This document shows, one piece after another, positions 7,614-16,239 of a DNA stretch of 33,255 bases. The stretch is from contig CALWPF010000018.1 of NCBI GenBank assembly GCA_944383355.1, positions 1-33,255 of the forward strand, read 5' to 3'. Position 1 is the stretch's first letter; each line of letters opens with the position of its first letter. The notes under the pieces are model-generated. The model searched no databases. It was not told the origin of the DNA and worked only from the letters and a program-made list of their open reading frames with translations. Source of the DNA: an uncultured Clostridia bacterium (GTDB taxonomy: Bacteria > Bacillota > Clostridia > Christensenellales > UBA1242). The translations under genes and the position numbers were made by a program.

Positions 7614-8936
7614 TTAGTTTGCTGTCACTTGGAAGGTAACTGTTACGCTATCTCCAGGGATAATAGTACCTAGTGAAAAGCCTGTCTCTGGATTGTAGCT
7701 AGGCTGATTCACTCCGTCAATATAGACAGAGCCTGGTACAAAAGTACTACCAGTCGGTATATTATCTTTAAAAATTGTATTAGTTAGTGGTATATCTCCA
7801 CTGTTGGTGACTATAGATGTGTAATTTATAGTTTCACCACTTATTACTACCTCTTTGTCCACTGATTTTGTGATAGTTAGGTCTGGATTGACACCGTTCT
7901 CTATCTGCAATGCTAGACAATTTGGTACATACAGGTCACCAGCAGTAGTAAATCTCACATACGCATCTGTTTGCCCAGATGTCAAGATGTTTGTTAGGTC
8001 AATTGCTGTAATGTCATAACCCTGTCTACAAGCGGTCGTGTTGGTGCCAGCAAAGGCATTTGCATTCCTATTGCCAAATGTACCGGTTGTATCTAGGATA
8101 CCATTTTCATCATTTATCTGTGAGCAAAAGAAATTGTTTGCTGGATTATTTGGCCCAGATAGGTTGACCAGGGTCTCAGGACCCTCTCCAAAAAACATCT
8201 GGTCACCTACCAGCACAGCATCACCTTCTTGACCAGATACAAATAGTTTACCTGTAGGCGTACCTGTCTGTGGAGTCCTAAATCCTGTAAGTGTAATGTT
8301 TGTTACTCCAATCAATGGTGATACCACAGCTCCTCCTACCCACAGTGTCAAATCTCTAAATGGCAGAGTTGGATTGGAGAATATTACTGCTAGTGTCCAA
8401 CCAGCGTGGTTTGTGTCATTTGTTCGGTTATCTATTGCCTCAATCAAGGCAGGCACTTGAGAGATGGAGTAGATACCATTCATGCCACTCTGTACTAGGC
8501 TAGTTACATTACTAGATCTTGTATAAAAACCAACTGTGTTACCTTGTACCGGTATCACAAAGTTTTGTGCCGTGGTAGGGTCAGGGGCAATACTGTGAGT
8601 GCCACTAGGTGTTGCTAGCGTTATATTGTTGTCCAATAGATTGGAGATGTTATTGTTGCTGGACATATATAGTCCGCCCCAAACCAATTCAGCATACAAG
8701 ATAGTACTACCAGCAGGAATATCTAGTGTAGCACTAGAGCCATTTTGTAGATAATTGAGTGTAGTACCGTTTGGGAAATTATTCACTTGTAATGAGTTGT
8801 CTAAGCTGATAAAGGCCCCTATAGAACCTTGAGTACCAGCATTGTTTGTGTTACTCTGTTTACTCAGTCCTAGTGTATTACCAATAAATGTAATACCACC
8901 AGTACGTATCTCAGAGTATCTTTGTAAAAATGCCAT
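7614..8936 (-). CDS. DUF11-domain structural protein with N-terminal exosporium-type domain
   Basis: In this 440-aa protein, residues 1 to about 345 form one large beta-rich domain. It starts MAFLQRYSEIRTGGITFIGN, has LDIPAGSTILYAELVWGGLY near 85-110 and ends around LYVPNCLALQIENG. This domain recurs in DUF11 proteins of spore-forming Bacillus and Clostridium. A single DUF11 repeat follows near 350-440 (ITKSVDKEVVISGETINY, FKDNIPTGSTFVPGSV). No signal peptide is seen. The ATG at 8936 is preceded by GGAGA at a short distance; an upstream in-frame start near 8981 is less likely. It is the first gene of the DUF11/Cys-rich operon. I found no convincing sporulation-sigma promoter in 8937-9128, so spore association is inference. 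Confidence 0.8.
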   Translation of the reverse strand: MAFLQRYSEIRTGGITFIGNTLGLSKQSNTNNAGTQGSIGAFISLDNSLQVNNFPNGTTLNYLQNGSSATLDIPAGSTILYAELVWGGLYMSSNNNISNLLDNNITLATPSGTHSIAPDPTTAQNFVIPVQGNTVGFYTRSSNVTSLVQSGMNGIYSISQVPALIEAIDNRTNDTNHAGWTLAVIFSNPTLPFRDLTLWVGGAVVSPLIGVTNITLTGFRTPQTGTPTGKLFVSGQEGDAVLVGDQMFFGEGPETLVNLSGPNNPANNFFCSQINDENGILDTTGTFGNRNANAFAGTNTTACRQGYDITAIDLTNILTSGQTDAYVRFTTAGDLYVPNCLALQIENGVNPDLTITKSVDKEVVISGETINYTSIVTNSGDIPLTNTIFKDNIPTGSTFVPGSVYIDGVNQPSYNPETGFSLGTIIPGDSVTVTFQVTAN

Positions 8937-9128
8937 AATGTCTCCTAAGTTTTGTCTTATTAATATTAAACCCAATACCATTTTATTTTTTGAAAGTGCT
9001 TTTTGTGTACAAGTTTTGTTATTTTTGTAAATTGTTTATTAAAAAACGTTTTCCCCGATTATTTGATAAATTAATTTTTAGATTTTATAAAATTTTGTTT
9101 CCTAGTAAAATAAATCGTAAAAGGCAAT

Positions 9129-9163
9129 AAAAAAAGACTATGGATTACCATAGCCTTTTTATT
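9129..9163 (-). terminator. Terminator of the lipoprotein operon
   Basis: A GGCTATGG/CCATAGTC stem (one G-U pair) with a short loop is followed on the minus strand by seven T. It lies 10 bases past the stop of the 410-aa lipoprotein gene. Confidence 0.85.
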
Positions 9164-9172
9164 AACCTCAAA

Positions 9173-10405
9173 TTATTTACTAACATATTTTGGCATATTC
9201 TCTACAGCTGTACCAGTAGCATCAATAGCGCCCTTGACACAAGTACTAGTAGATGTGCTAGCGTCATTTATATTGATGATTTGTAAATCACCTTCATCAG
9301 AGTTGCTCTCGATTACTACACCAATAAATTGTCCAGCATTCACATTGTTGTCAGCGTTAGCACTCTCAACGATATAGTCAATATCAGTAGTACAATCCGT
9401 GATAACAATCTCGTGTTGCTCCTTTGTAGAACCTCCTACTATTCCACCTAATGAGATAGAGTCATTTAATGCTATTGAGCCTGTATAGTTTGCCTCAGTG
9501 GCACCAGTGTTTGTAATAGTGAATGTACTATTAGTTACACTACAGTTTTGATATGTTACTCTGGACCAGTGTGTTTGTCCAGCGATACCACCAACAAATA
9601 TTGCCCCACCAGCCATATCTGCTGTCACATTAAAGTTGTCTACAGTAATGTTTTGTCGCATCGCCATTGATGATGTTGCTTGTAAGTCAGCACCAAAATT
9701 TGTGGTATCAGCGTCCAAGCCTATCAATGCACCAATAGAGAATGGATACTTTGTTGCAGTAGCTGTACTAGCAAAATTTTTGATATTTACATTGATGTTA
9801 GTCAACTTAACATTTTGATATAGTGATGTGGTATTACCTGATTCTGCTGTCTCATTTGCACCAGTAGACTTTGAGTAACCTACTATACCAACCTTGATAC
9901 CACCACTACCATAGGTGAGTTGGTCATCATCAGGGCTAGCTACAAAGTTTACATTTTTAAACTCAATATCTACCAACTGTCCACCTACAGAGATTGGGAA
10001 GAGTGATAATACTCTATATCCACTCACACTGGTACCAGTAGCAGACTCTGTAGTGCGTATACAAGAGTTGTCCAGTACAAAGTTTGATATAGAGTGTCCA
10101 TTACCGTCTATTTTAAACTCCAATCCATGATAGTCAGTGGTGAGTAGAGGAGTCAACACTTCGTTTTGACAGTCAATGTCACTAGTCAGCAACAGGTATT
10201 TACCCTCATTAGCGATATCTAGGTCTAGATATTCGCTAGTAGAGTATTCTTGCAAAAAGTTTTTTAGGTCATCATAATTGGATATTTTGATAGCATTTGG
10301 GTCAGACTCTTTGCCATTACATGCCATAAAGGCTAATGCTACAAATGACAACAATATAGCAATTGCAATAACCTTAAATAAATTTTTTGATTTTGTGGTC
10401 GTCAT
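9173..10405 (-). CDS. Predicted surface lipoprotein, paralog B
   Basis: This 410-aa protein has a lipoprotein signal peptide with lipobox FMAC (C29) after a hydrophobic stretch (KVIAIAILLSFVALAF). The mature part begins with ISNYDDLKNFLQEYSTSEYL and continues with glycine- and serine-rich beta repeats including FVGGIAGQTHWS and SLGGIVGGSTKEQ, close to the GLUG motif. This suggests a right-handed beta-helix such as those found in surface adhesins and carbohydrate-binding proteins. Phrases such as DGNGHSISNFVLDNSC are typical of this fold. It is a clear tandem paralog of the next gene, 19 bases apart, with long stretches of identical sequence. It is the last gene of an operon with a glycoside-hydrolase-like lipoprotein, so polysaccharide binding is a reasonable guess. 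Confidence 0.75.
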   Translation of the reverse strand: MTTTKSKNLFKVIAIAILLSFVALAFMACNGKESDPNAIKISNYDDLKNFLQEYSTSEYLDLDIANEGKYLLLTSDIDCQNEVLTPLLTTDYHGLEFKIDGNGHSISNFVLDNSCIRTTESATGTSVSGYRVLSLFPISVGGQLVDIEFKNVNFVASPDDDQLTYGSGGIKVGIVGYSKSTGANETAESGNTTSLYQNVKLTNINVNIKNFASTATATKYPFSIGALIGLDADTTNFGADLQATSSMAMRQNITVDNFNVTADMAGGAIFVGGIAGQTHWSRVTYQNCSVTNSTFTITNTGATEANYTGSIALNDSISLGGIVGGSTKEQHEIVITDCTTDIDYIVESANADNNVNAGQFIGVVIESNSDEGDLQIININDASTSTSTCVKGAIDATGTAVENMPKYVSK

Positions 10406-10424
10406 TTTTTATTCATCTCCTATA

Positions 10425-11693
10425 TTACTTAGTCTGATATACAGGGATATTCTCTACTGCAGTACCAGTAGCACCTACAGCACCTTTTACACAAGTACTA
10501 GTAGATTTGTTGTTTTCATCTAGGTCAAGTATGTGGTGGTCAGTGTCAGTAGAGTTTGACTCTACTACTAGACCAATCATTGTACCAGCATTTACATTGT
10601 TGTCAGCATTACCGCTCTCAACTATGTAGTCTACATCAGTAGTACAGTTCTTTACGATTATCTCGTGTTGAGGTTTTACACTACCTCCTACTATACCACC
10701 TAGTGATACAGAGTCGTTTAGTTTTACATTTGCATTTTCACGGTCATAAGTTCCAGCAGTAGCACCATCATTGATTACCTTAAATGTACTATTTTGTACT
10801 ACACAGTTATCGTATGTTACTCTTTGCCAGTTTGATTGCCCTACTACACCGCCTACTAGCACAGCTCCACCAGGCATATCTACTGTTACATTAAAGTTGT
10901 CTACAGTAATGTTTTGTCTAATTGCCATTGATGATGTTGCTTTCAGATTCTCACCATAGTTTGTAGTATCAGCATCTAGACCAATCAATGCGCCAATAGA
11001 GAATGGGAATTCACTTACACTAGCGGTAGCAGCGTGGTTCTTTACATTTACGTTGATGTTGGTTAATTTTACATTTTGGTAAACTGATGTAGAGTTGTTT
11101 GATTCAGCTGACTCATTAGCACCAGTAGACTTTGAGTAACCTACTATACCAACTTTCATACCATATGTACCACCCCAAGGCATTCCAGGGTCTACATCTG
11201 TTGTCAATTGGTCATCGTCAGGGCTTACTATTATGTTTACATTTTTAAATTCGATATCAACCAATTGTCCACCATCTGAGCGAGGGAAGAGTGATAATAC
11301 TCTAAATGCTGCTCCAGCAGTCCCTGCTGCAGTGGATACTTCACGAATACAAGAGTTGTCCAGTACAAAGTTTGATATTGAATGTCCGTTACCATCTATT
11401 TTAAACTCTAGACCATAATAATCTTTTGTAAGTAGAGGAGTCAATACCTCATTTTGACAATCTATATCACCAGTTAGCAATACATACTTGCCCTCGTTGG
11501 CAATTTCTAGGTCTAGATAATCACTAGTAGTGAATTCTTGAATAAATTCTTTGAATTCATCATAATTGGATATCTTGATAGCATTTGGGTCAGACTCTTT
11601 GCCATTACATGCCATAAAAGCCATAGCCACAAATGACAACAAGATGGCAACTGCTAATACTTTGAATAAATTTCTAGATTTTGTAGTTGTCAT
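10425..11693 (-). CDS. Predicted surface lipoprotein, paralog A
   Basis: This 422-aa protein has the same plan as the neighbouring 410-aa one: lipobox FMAC (C29), a domain starting ISNYDEFKEFIQEFTTSDYL, a DGNGHSISNFVLDNSC turn, and GLUG-like VLVGGVVGQSNW and SLGGIVGGSVKPQ repeats. The pair differ by small insertions, for example a proline/tryptophan loop (DPGMPWGGTYG) present only here and a longer TYDRENANVKLND stretch. The divergence is spread over the length, as expected for an old tandem duplication rather than a recent copy. The Shine-Dalgarno (AAGGGG) is weak and 12 bases from the ATG. It lies 23 bases after the stop of the glycoside-hydrolase-like gene. Confidence 0.75.
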   Translation of the reverse strand: MTTTKSRNLFKVLAVAILLSFVAMAFMACNGKESDPNAIKISNYDEFKEFIQEFTTSDYLDLEIANEGKYVLLTGDIDCQNEVLTPLLTKDYYGLEFKIDGNGHSISNFVLDNSCIREVSTAAGTAGAAFRVLSLFPRSDGGQLVDIEFKNVNIIVSPDDDQLTTDVDPGMPWGGTYGMKVGIVGYSKSTGANESAESNNSTSVYQNVKLTNINVNVKNHAATASVSEFPFSIGALIGLDADTTNYGENLKATSSMAIRQNITVDNFNVTVDMPGGAVLVGGVVGQSNWQRVTYDNCVVQNSTFKVINDGATAGTYDRENANVKLNDSVSLGGIVGGSVKPQHEIIVKNCTTDVDYIVESGNADNNVNAGTMIGLVVESNSTDTDHHILDLDENNKSTSTCVKGAVGATGTAVENIPVYQTK

Positions 11694-11716
11694 TTATTAT
11701 TTGTCCCCTTTATTTG

Positions 11717-13609
11717 TTAATTTGTTAGTTGAGGTGGAGTATCCACATTCCTAGTCATAATTTTTGCCTCACTCCACTGAGCGTCCCAGTCAAAGCCACT
11801 GTCACATACGTCCATTATATCTCTATAAGAGGTGATATTACCATTGGCTACACTATACACAGTGCCGTCTTTTCTAAACTTTATATTGCTTAGATACTGG
11901 TTCGCTACATCAAAACTATATTGTGTATCCATATACTTGAATACTTCGTAAGAGATTTTCTTTTCCATAGAATCTGTATAGATACCAAAGTTGCATCCAC
12001 CACCATCAGCAGCACTATCAATCAATTTGTAGTATATAAATGCATCAATACAATCCATAGATACTGCCTTGTAGTATGCGTATGCAATACCTGCTGCTTG
12101 GCACAAAGCATTTTTGCTAGCAGTAGGTGAGTTGTATCCACCACTAGATACGCCTCCCTCAGTGAGGTATACTCTGCGCATCTCACCATTGTATAGTAGG
12201 TGGTCTTGAGCTAGATAAATATCTAATATCTCTAGGTTTGTCCATGTAACATACAATGAATCATTGATATTACCACTGAGGTCGTTGTCATCTGCTTCCT
12301 CCTCCAAAAAGGCTGCCGCAGATAAATCTTTTGGATAAGGGTGTCCAGCCATTCCCCAATTGTAGTTACCTTGATAACTAATCTTTGCGTTGAGGTAATC
12401 ATAGATTGACTTTGCACTATATGATGCTAGAGCAGTACGATTACCATTCCAAGAGTGGCAGGTTGATACCAGTACCATGCTGTCATCGTAGTATTTTTTG
12501 GTTGCCTGCTCAGCAATCCTCAATGTTCGAGCATACTCCTCTACATATTGCTTGAGCTCTAGTGGGTCTTTTTGATTATAATTAAATAATGCATTCCACT
12601 CAGAGCTAAGGTCAATTTCATTACCTATTACAAAGCGGTGTACATATCCGTACTCACCAGTCTCTCTAGAGTAGCGCTCTGCCATAAACTCCATTGCTGC
12701 AGTAAAGTAGCCTGCACCCAACTCTGTAGAGGTATCTAGTGCCCAAATCTTGTTTTTGTCATAATCTCTAGCCTCAGGGTATGCCATATAGTATGGCGCA
12801 AAGGTTTGGTCATGGTTAATTTGGTTATAGATTATGTACACAACCTTGATATTATTGTTTTTGCAAAAAATCAGATCATTGTCCATAGCGTCTATGGTAC
12901 TTTTCCTAAAGTAATAGGTTTTACCATTGGATACAAATGGTATTGCTTGACTATCTGTTAGGCTACTATTGTCTATAGCCACCGTATTGCCTTCGCTATC
13001 TACATATTCATTAGGATAAATCATAGCATTTGGATTGATGTTGTACTCTGTCCAGCCACAGCCAGTCTCTATCAAGTCATCTTTACCTTGGTCAATTACA
13101 CCTTTTTTGGTATCAGCTGTAATCTTTTGCGCAAAGGTGCGCTCTGACTCTATGTCACTTACATAGAATGGACCAGCAACCAGAGCATTATCTTTTGCCA
13201 AGATAAATTTGTTGTACAAGTTGTCATAGTCATTGGCATCATATCTATCAATAGTGAGAGTAGCATTGGAGTCTACATTGTATGTACCTATCACGGTACC
13301 AGCATCACTGCTGTTACGGTCAAAATATATTCCTCGCTCGGTCTCACCATCGTAATACTCATAAGGTTTGAGCATTACTACATCCAATGTATCGTTTGCG
13401 CTGTAACCAGTCTTGTCTGTATTGCTGATACGCAGTGATATCTTGTCCTCATCGCAACTCCCAGCAATACTAAACTCATAATTACCATCGTACTTGACTA
13501 TTTCGATGTCATCATTCCCTGGCGGTATTTGATCGCCACATGCGGCAAAACAAAATACAGAAAATGCCATAAATACTGTCATCATAAATAACGGTGTTTT
13601 TTTGAACAT
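11717..13609 (-). CDS. Lipoprotein with DUF5722-like glycoside-hydrolase-type domain
   Basis: This 630-aa protein has a lipoprotein signal (lipobox FAAC, C24) and an N-terminal beta-rich region to about residue 180. A TIM-barrel-like domain follows, including KVVYIIYNQINHD, HRFVIGNEIDLSSEW (E331), LVSTCHSWNG, GMAGHPYPKDLS and RVYLTEGGVSS (E484). The glutamate in GNE followed by a second glutamate in LTEGG about 150 residues later is the arrangement of acid/base and nucleophile in clan GH-A hydrolases. The overall pattern matches what databases call DUF5722. The substrate is unknown; a cell-surface glycosidase is inferred. AGGAG precedes the ATG and a strong promoter lies at 13637-13666. It heads the operon that continues into the two lipoprotein paralogs. 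Confidence 0.75.
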   Translation of the reverse strand: MFKKTPLFMMTVFMAFSVFCFAACGDQIPPGNDDIEIVKYDGNYEFSIAGSCDEDKISLRISNTDKTGYSANDTLDVVMLKPYEYYDGETERGIYFDRNSSDAGTVIGTYNVDSNATLTIDRYDANDYDNLYNKFILAKDNALVAGPFYVSDIESERTFAQKITADTKKGVIDQGKDDLIETGCGWTEYNINPNAMIYPNEYVDSEGNTVAIDNSSLTDSQAIPFVSNGKTYYFRKSTIDAMDNDLIFCKNNNIKVVYIIYNQINHDQTFAPYYMAYPEARDYDKNKIWALDTSTELGAGYFTAAMEFMAERYSRETGEYGYVHRFVIGNEIDLSSEWNALFNYNQKDPLELKQYVEEYARTLRIAEQATKKYYDDSMVLVSTCHSWNGNRTALASYSAKSIYDYLNAKISYQGNYNWGMAGHPYPKDLSAAAFLEEEADDNDLSGNINDSLYVTWTNLEILDIYLAQDHLLYNGEMRRVYLTEGGVSSGGYNSPTASKNALCQAAGIAYAYYKAVSMDCIDAFIYYKLIDSAADGGGCNFGIYTDSMEKKISYEVFKYMDTQYSFDVANQYLSNIKFRKDGTVYSVANGNITSYRDIMDVCDSGFDWDAQWSEAKIMTRNVDTPPQLTN

Positions 13610-13636
13610 ATTTCACTCCTAAAAGATAGTAATCTT

Positions 13637-13666
13637 AGTATACCATTATACCAATTGCATTGTCAA
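13637..13666 (-). promoter_or_regulatory. Promoter of the GH-like/lipoprotein operon
   Basis: On the minus strand a consensus TTGACA (13661-13666) and TATACT (13637-13642) are 18 bases apart. A TATAAT also lies within the spacer. It is placed 28 bases upstream of the ATG at 13609. The remaining intergenic bases 13667-13966 are AT-rich and show no ORF or repeat that I can support. Confidence 0.7.
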
Positions 13667-13966
13667 TTTAATACATATATATTAAGTCATTGCTGATATG
13701 ATAAATTGGACATTATATATTATTTTGTCACAATACTTTACAAATTATTTTGGTAGCGATTAGGTATTTGATGATGTCTGGATTTGTTTATATTTTGGAA
13801 TATATGCTGTTTGTGAAATTGTATCATTGCACAAGACACTATATTGCAAGGTTATTTGGTGTATTACGGTACTTGATAATCTACCTACCTGTTTTATAAT
13901 TTGTTTTGATGTGTTTTGTGGTTATTCAATAAAAAATATTTGTTATTTTGCTTATATACTAATTAA

Positions 13967-14001
13967 AAAAAGGGCTTTACCTTAAAAGATATTGTCCTTT
14001 T
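13967..14001 (-). terminator. Terminator of the CvpA-like gene
   Basis: AAAAAGGGC pairs with GTCCTTTTT (one G-U pair) around an 18-base loop. On the minus strand it is followed by seven or more T. It sits 35 bases past the stop at 14037. Confidence 0.7.
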
Positions 14002-14036
14002 TATTTTGAATTTTTATTAAAAAACTATTATTAAAT

Positions 14037-16010
14037 TTACAATAACTGCTCAAATATATCAGCCCAAGATACCGTGAGATAAATAGAGTATTCGCCATAT
14101 ATCTTGTCAACCTCTGGGACTTGTGCATATGCATCATTGAGTAGGGTGATAAATTGCTCACTCTTGTCAAAGGCAGGTGCATCACTATTGCTCTGCTGTA
14201 TATTGCCCTCAAAGTAATCTACGATATTTTGGAATATAGTTGTAAATACACTGTTTGAAACATTTTGAGTAGTGTCGTAGTATTTTATTATATTTTGCTT
14301 TAGCATATCTACCAATTGACCATTGGTAATATCAAGGTTACCAGCATCAATCATAATTTTTGCTACAGCAATAATATCAGTTGCTTGACTGCTTGCTTTT
14401 TGCATAAATGCCCGGATAACGTCCTCAGCGTCATCAAAACCAATAGTACTAGTCAGTTGGTGATTGTTTATGGTCACATTTATGTTGGATAGAGCATTAG
14501 CCAGAGCGTTATCCATTCGCTCAAAGGCGTTGATTACAATATTTCGCATAGTCATACTAGATGCCATATTTTGGAAAATATCACCAGCATTAGCGCTGTT
14601 TACTAATTTTTGCATAAATGCTGTATCGCCCGACAATACGGTCTCCAATAGATTTTTACCTGTACTGGTATCAGTACTATTGGATAGAGCCTTTATTACA
14701 TTAATAATATAAGGCAATTCGGTTATGGTATTTTGATATGTATCAAGATAATTTATATCAATAAAATCGGTAATTGCTGCAGGTATTTGATTTATCCAAA
14801 ATGAAATAAATGGGAATAAATCTTTTGCAACAGATAATTTTGATACACCCTCTATAGCATTACAAATATTATTGACCATGTTGGCACTATAAAAAGTCTC
14901 GCTATCTCCAGTTAATATTGCATTTATAAATGTACTAATGCTATTTATATTAATATTATTCTCCAACTCGTACAGTGCTATATTTACATTTTGCTTGATA
15001 TAGGCATCTAGGTCAAAATTGTCTTGAGCAATAGTATTCTCGAGATTTGTCAGTGTATCAATAATTACTAAACGCATGGTCCTGTCTACATTTAGTGAGG
15101 TAGCAAATGCCTCTTTGTTGTCTAATATATCTAGTATTCCGCCCTCCACAACAGTCATAAAAGCCTTTGAGTCCAATATACTGCTAGCTGCTTCACGCAA
15201 AGATTGGTAATCAATGTTAGTAGTGTCATTGATAGCATTTACTGCTTTGTCATATTCCTTTGCTACTGGTACTAGGTCTTGCTTGAGAGAAATTTTAACA
15301 TCTCCAGCATATATTGGCGATACTGTATCAAATACCGCATCACTCAAATTGCCCCAGTTAGTTAGTACACCCAGTGGGCTACTATTGTAATAGTCAACAA
15401 AATCTGTGATTTCGGCAGGGAGCTTGTTGTTGATAATGTTGCTGATGCTGAATTCGCTCTCCGTAGCATTATCTTGAGATATTGCGAGCTCTTTTACAGT
15501 AGTGGTGAGAGAGGTCATCGGCATAAATGCTAATACAAACAGGAAGCAACATTCTATCATACCTATTACTATACCATATTTTTTTGTGGACTTTTGCTCT
15601 TGCATATATGGTGACTTGTTTAGGCAATATTTATTGATAATATGGTAAACTATCTCAAATATTACACACGATATCGCTACCACTATTAAGAATACTACTG
15701 GACCGATTACAGCAGAAACTATACTAGACGAAAAGGTATTGAGAGTATTTGAGGTGTCAAATATTTGGGTGAGGTTGGAGTATATATAACTCTCTAGGGT
15801 GATAGCGTTACCACTGTCATCTACTCCTACGCCAATGTCTAGTAACGCATTGGTGATAGGTGAGGTAATCAGCATTGCTACTAGACAGGCTGCTACAATA
15901 AAGCAAAAATGGACTAGCGAGTGCTTGAGTCCACGCCTAAAGCTCAAAAACATTCCGAGTGCCAGTAATGCAACAACTAGTATATTTAGGATGATAACTA
16001 ACACTAGCAT
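14037..16010 (-). CDS. Large CvpA-like membrane protein
   Basis: This 657-aa protein has four predicted transmembrane segments in its first about 175 residues: near 2-22, 30-50, 100-125 and 150-175. A GMFLSFRRGLKHSLVHF phrase between the first two is the FRxGxxR-like loop typical of CvpA-family proteins. The remaining about 480 residues form a long, mostly helical, soluble domain of low similarity to anything I know, rich in Asn, Asp, Ile and Thr. CvpA proteins are usually about 160-180 aa, so this is a CvpA-like membrane domain with a very long C-terminal extension, probably outside the cell. GGAGG lies three to four bases before the ATG at 16010; an upstream start at 16037 is disfavoured. 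It is monocistronic. Function unknown. Confidence 0.65.
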   Translation of the reverse strand: MLVLVIILNILVVALLALGMFLSFRRGLKHSLVHFCFIVAACLVAMLITSPITNALLDIGVGVDDSGNAITLESYIYSNLTQIFDTSNTLNTFSSSIVSAVIGPVVFLIVVAISCVIFEIVYHIINKYCLNKSPYMQEQKSTKKYGIVIGMIECCFLFVLAFMPMTSLTTTVKELAISQDNATESEFSISNIINNKLPAEITDFVDYYNSSPLGVLTNWGNLSDAVFDTVSPIYAGDVKISLKQDLVPVAKEYDKAVNAINDTTNIDYQSLREAASSILDSKAFMTVVEGGILDILDNKEAFATSLNVDRTMRLVIIDTLTNLENTIAQDNFDLDAYIKQNVNIALYELENNININSISTFINAILTGDSETFYSANMVNNICNAIEGVSKLSVAKDLFPFISFWINQIPAAITDFIDINYLDTYQNTITELPYIINVIKALSNSTDTSTGKNLLETVLSGDTAFMQKLVNSANAGDIFQNMASSMTMRNIVINAFERMDNALANALSNINVTINNHQLTSTIGFDDAEDVIRAFMQKASSQATDIIAVAKIMIDAGNLDITNGQLVDMLKQNIIKYYDTTQNVSNSVFTTIFQNIVDYFEGNIQQSNSDAPAFDKSEQFITLLNDAYAQVPEVDKIYGEYSIYLTVSWADIFEQLL

Positions 16011-16200
16011 ATTCCTCCACCTAATTAATAATGTCAAATATTATTTTACAATTATTTTATGTAAAAAACAAGTTTATTTGTAAATATTGGGAGTTTTTTG
16101 ACTATTTTGACTCAAAATGTTATTTATTATTAGATATTTTATCAAGTTTAAATAATATTTGAGTTTAAAATATTATCTTAATTGCTACATTGCACAAATA

Positions 16201-16238
16201 AAAAACATAGCCCAATATCAATAGGCTATGTTTATTTT
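16201..16238 (-). terminator. Terminator of the large surface protein
   Basis: ACATAGCC pairs with GGCTATGT around a 10-base loop, followed on the minus strand by a T-rich run. It ends one base before the stop of the 1479-aa gene. Bases 16039-16200 are AT-rich with no identifiable feature. Confidence 0.8.
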
Positions 16239-16239
16239 A

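Noticed and set aside
10425..11693. Recent gene duplication or assembly artefact between the two lipoprotein paralogs
   Set aside because: The copies differ throughout their length and by several indels, so they are diverged paralogs.
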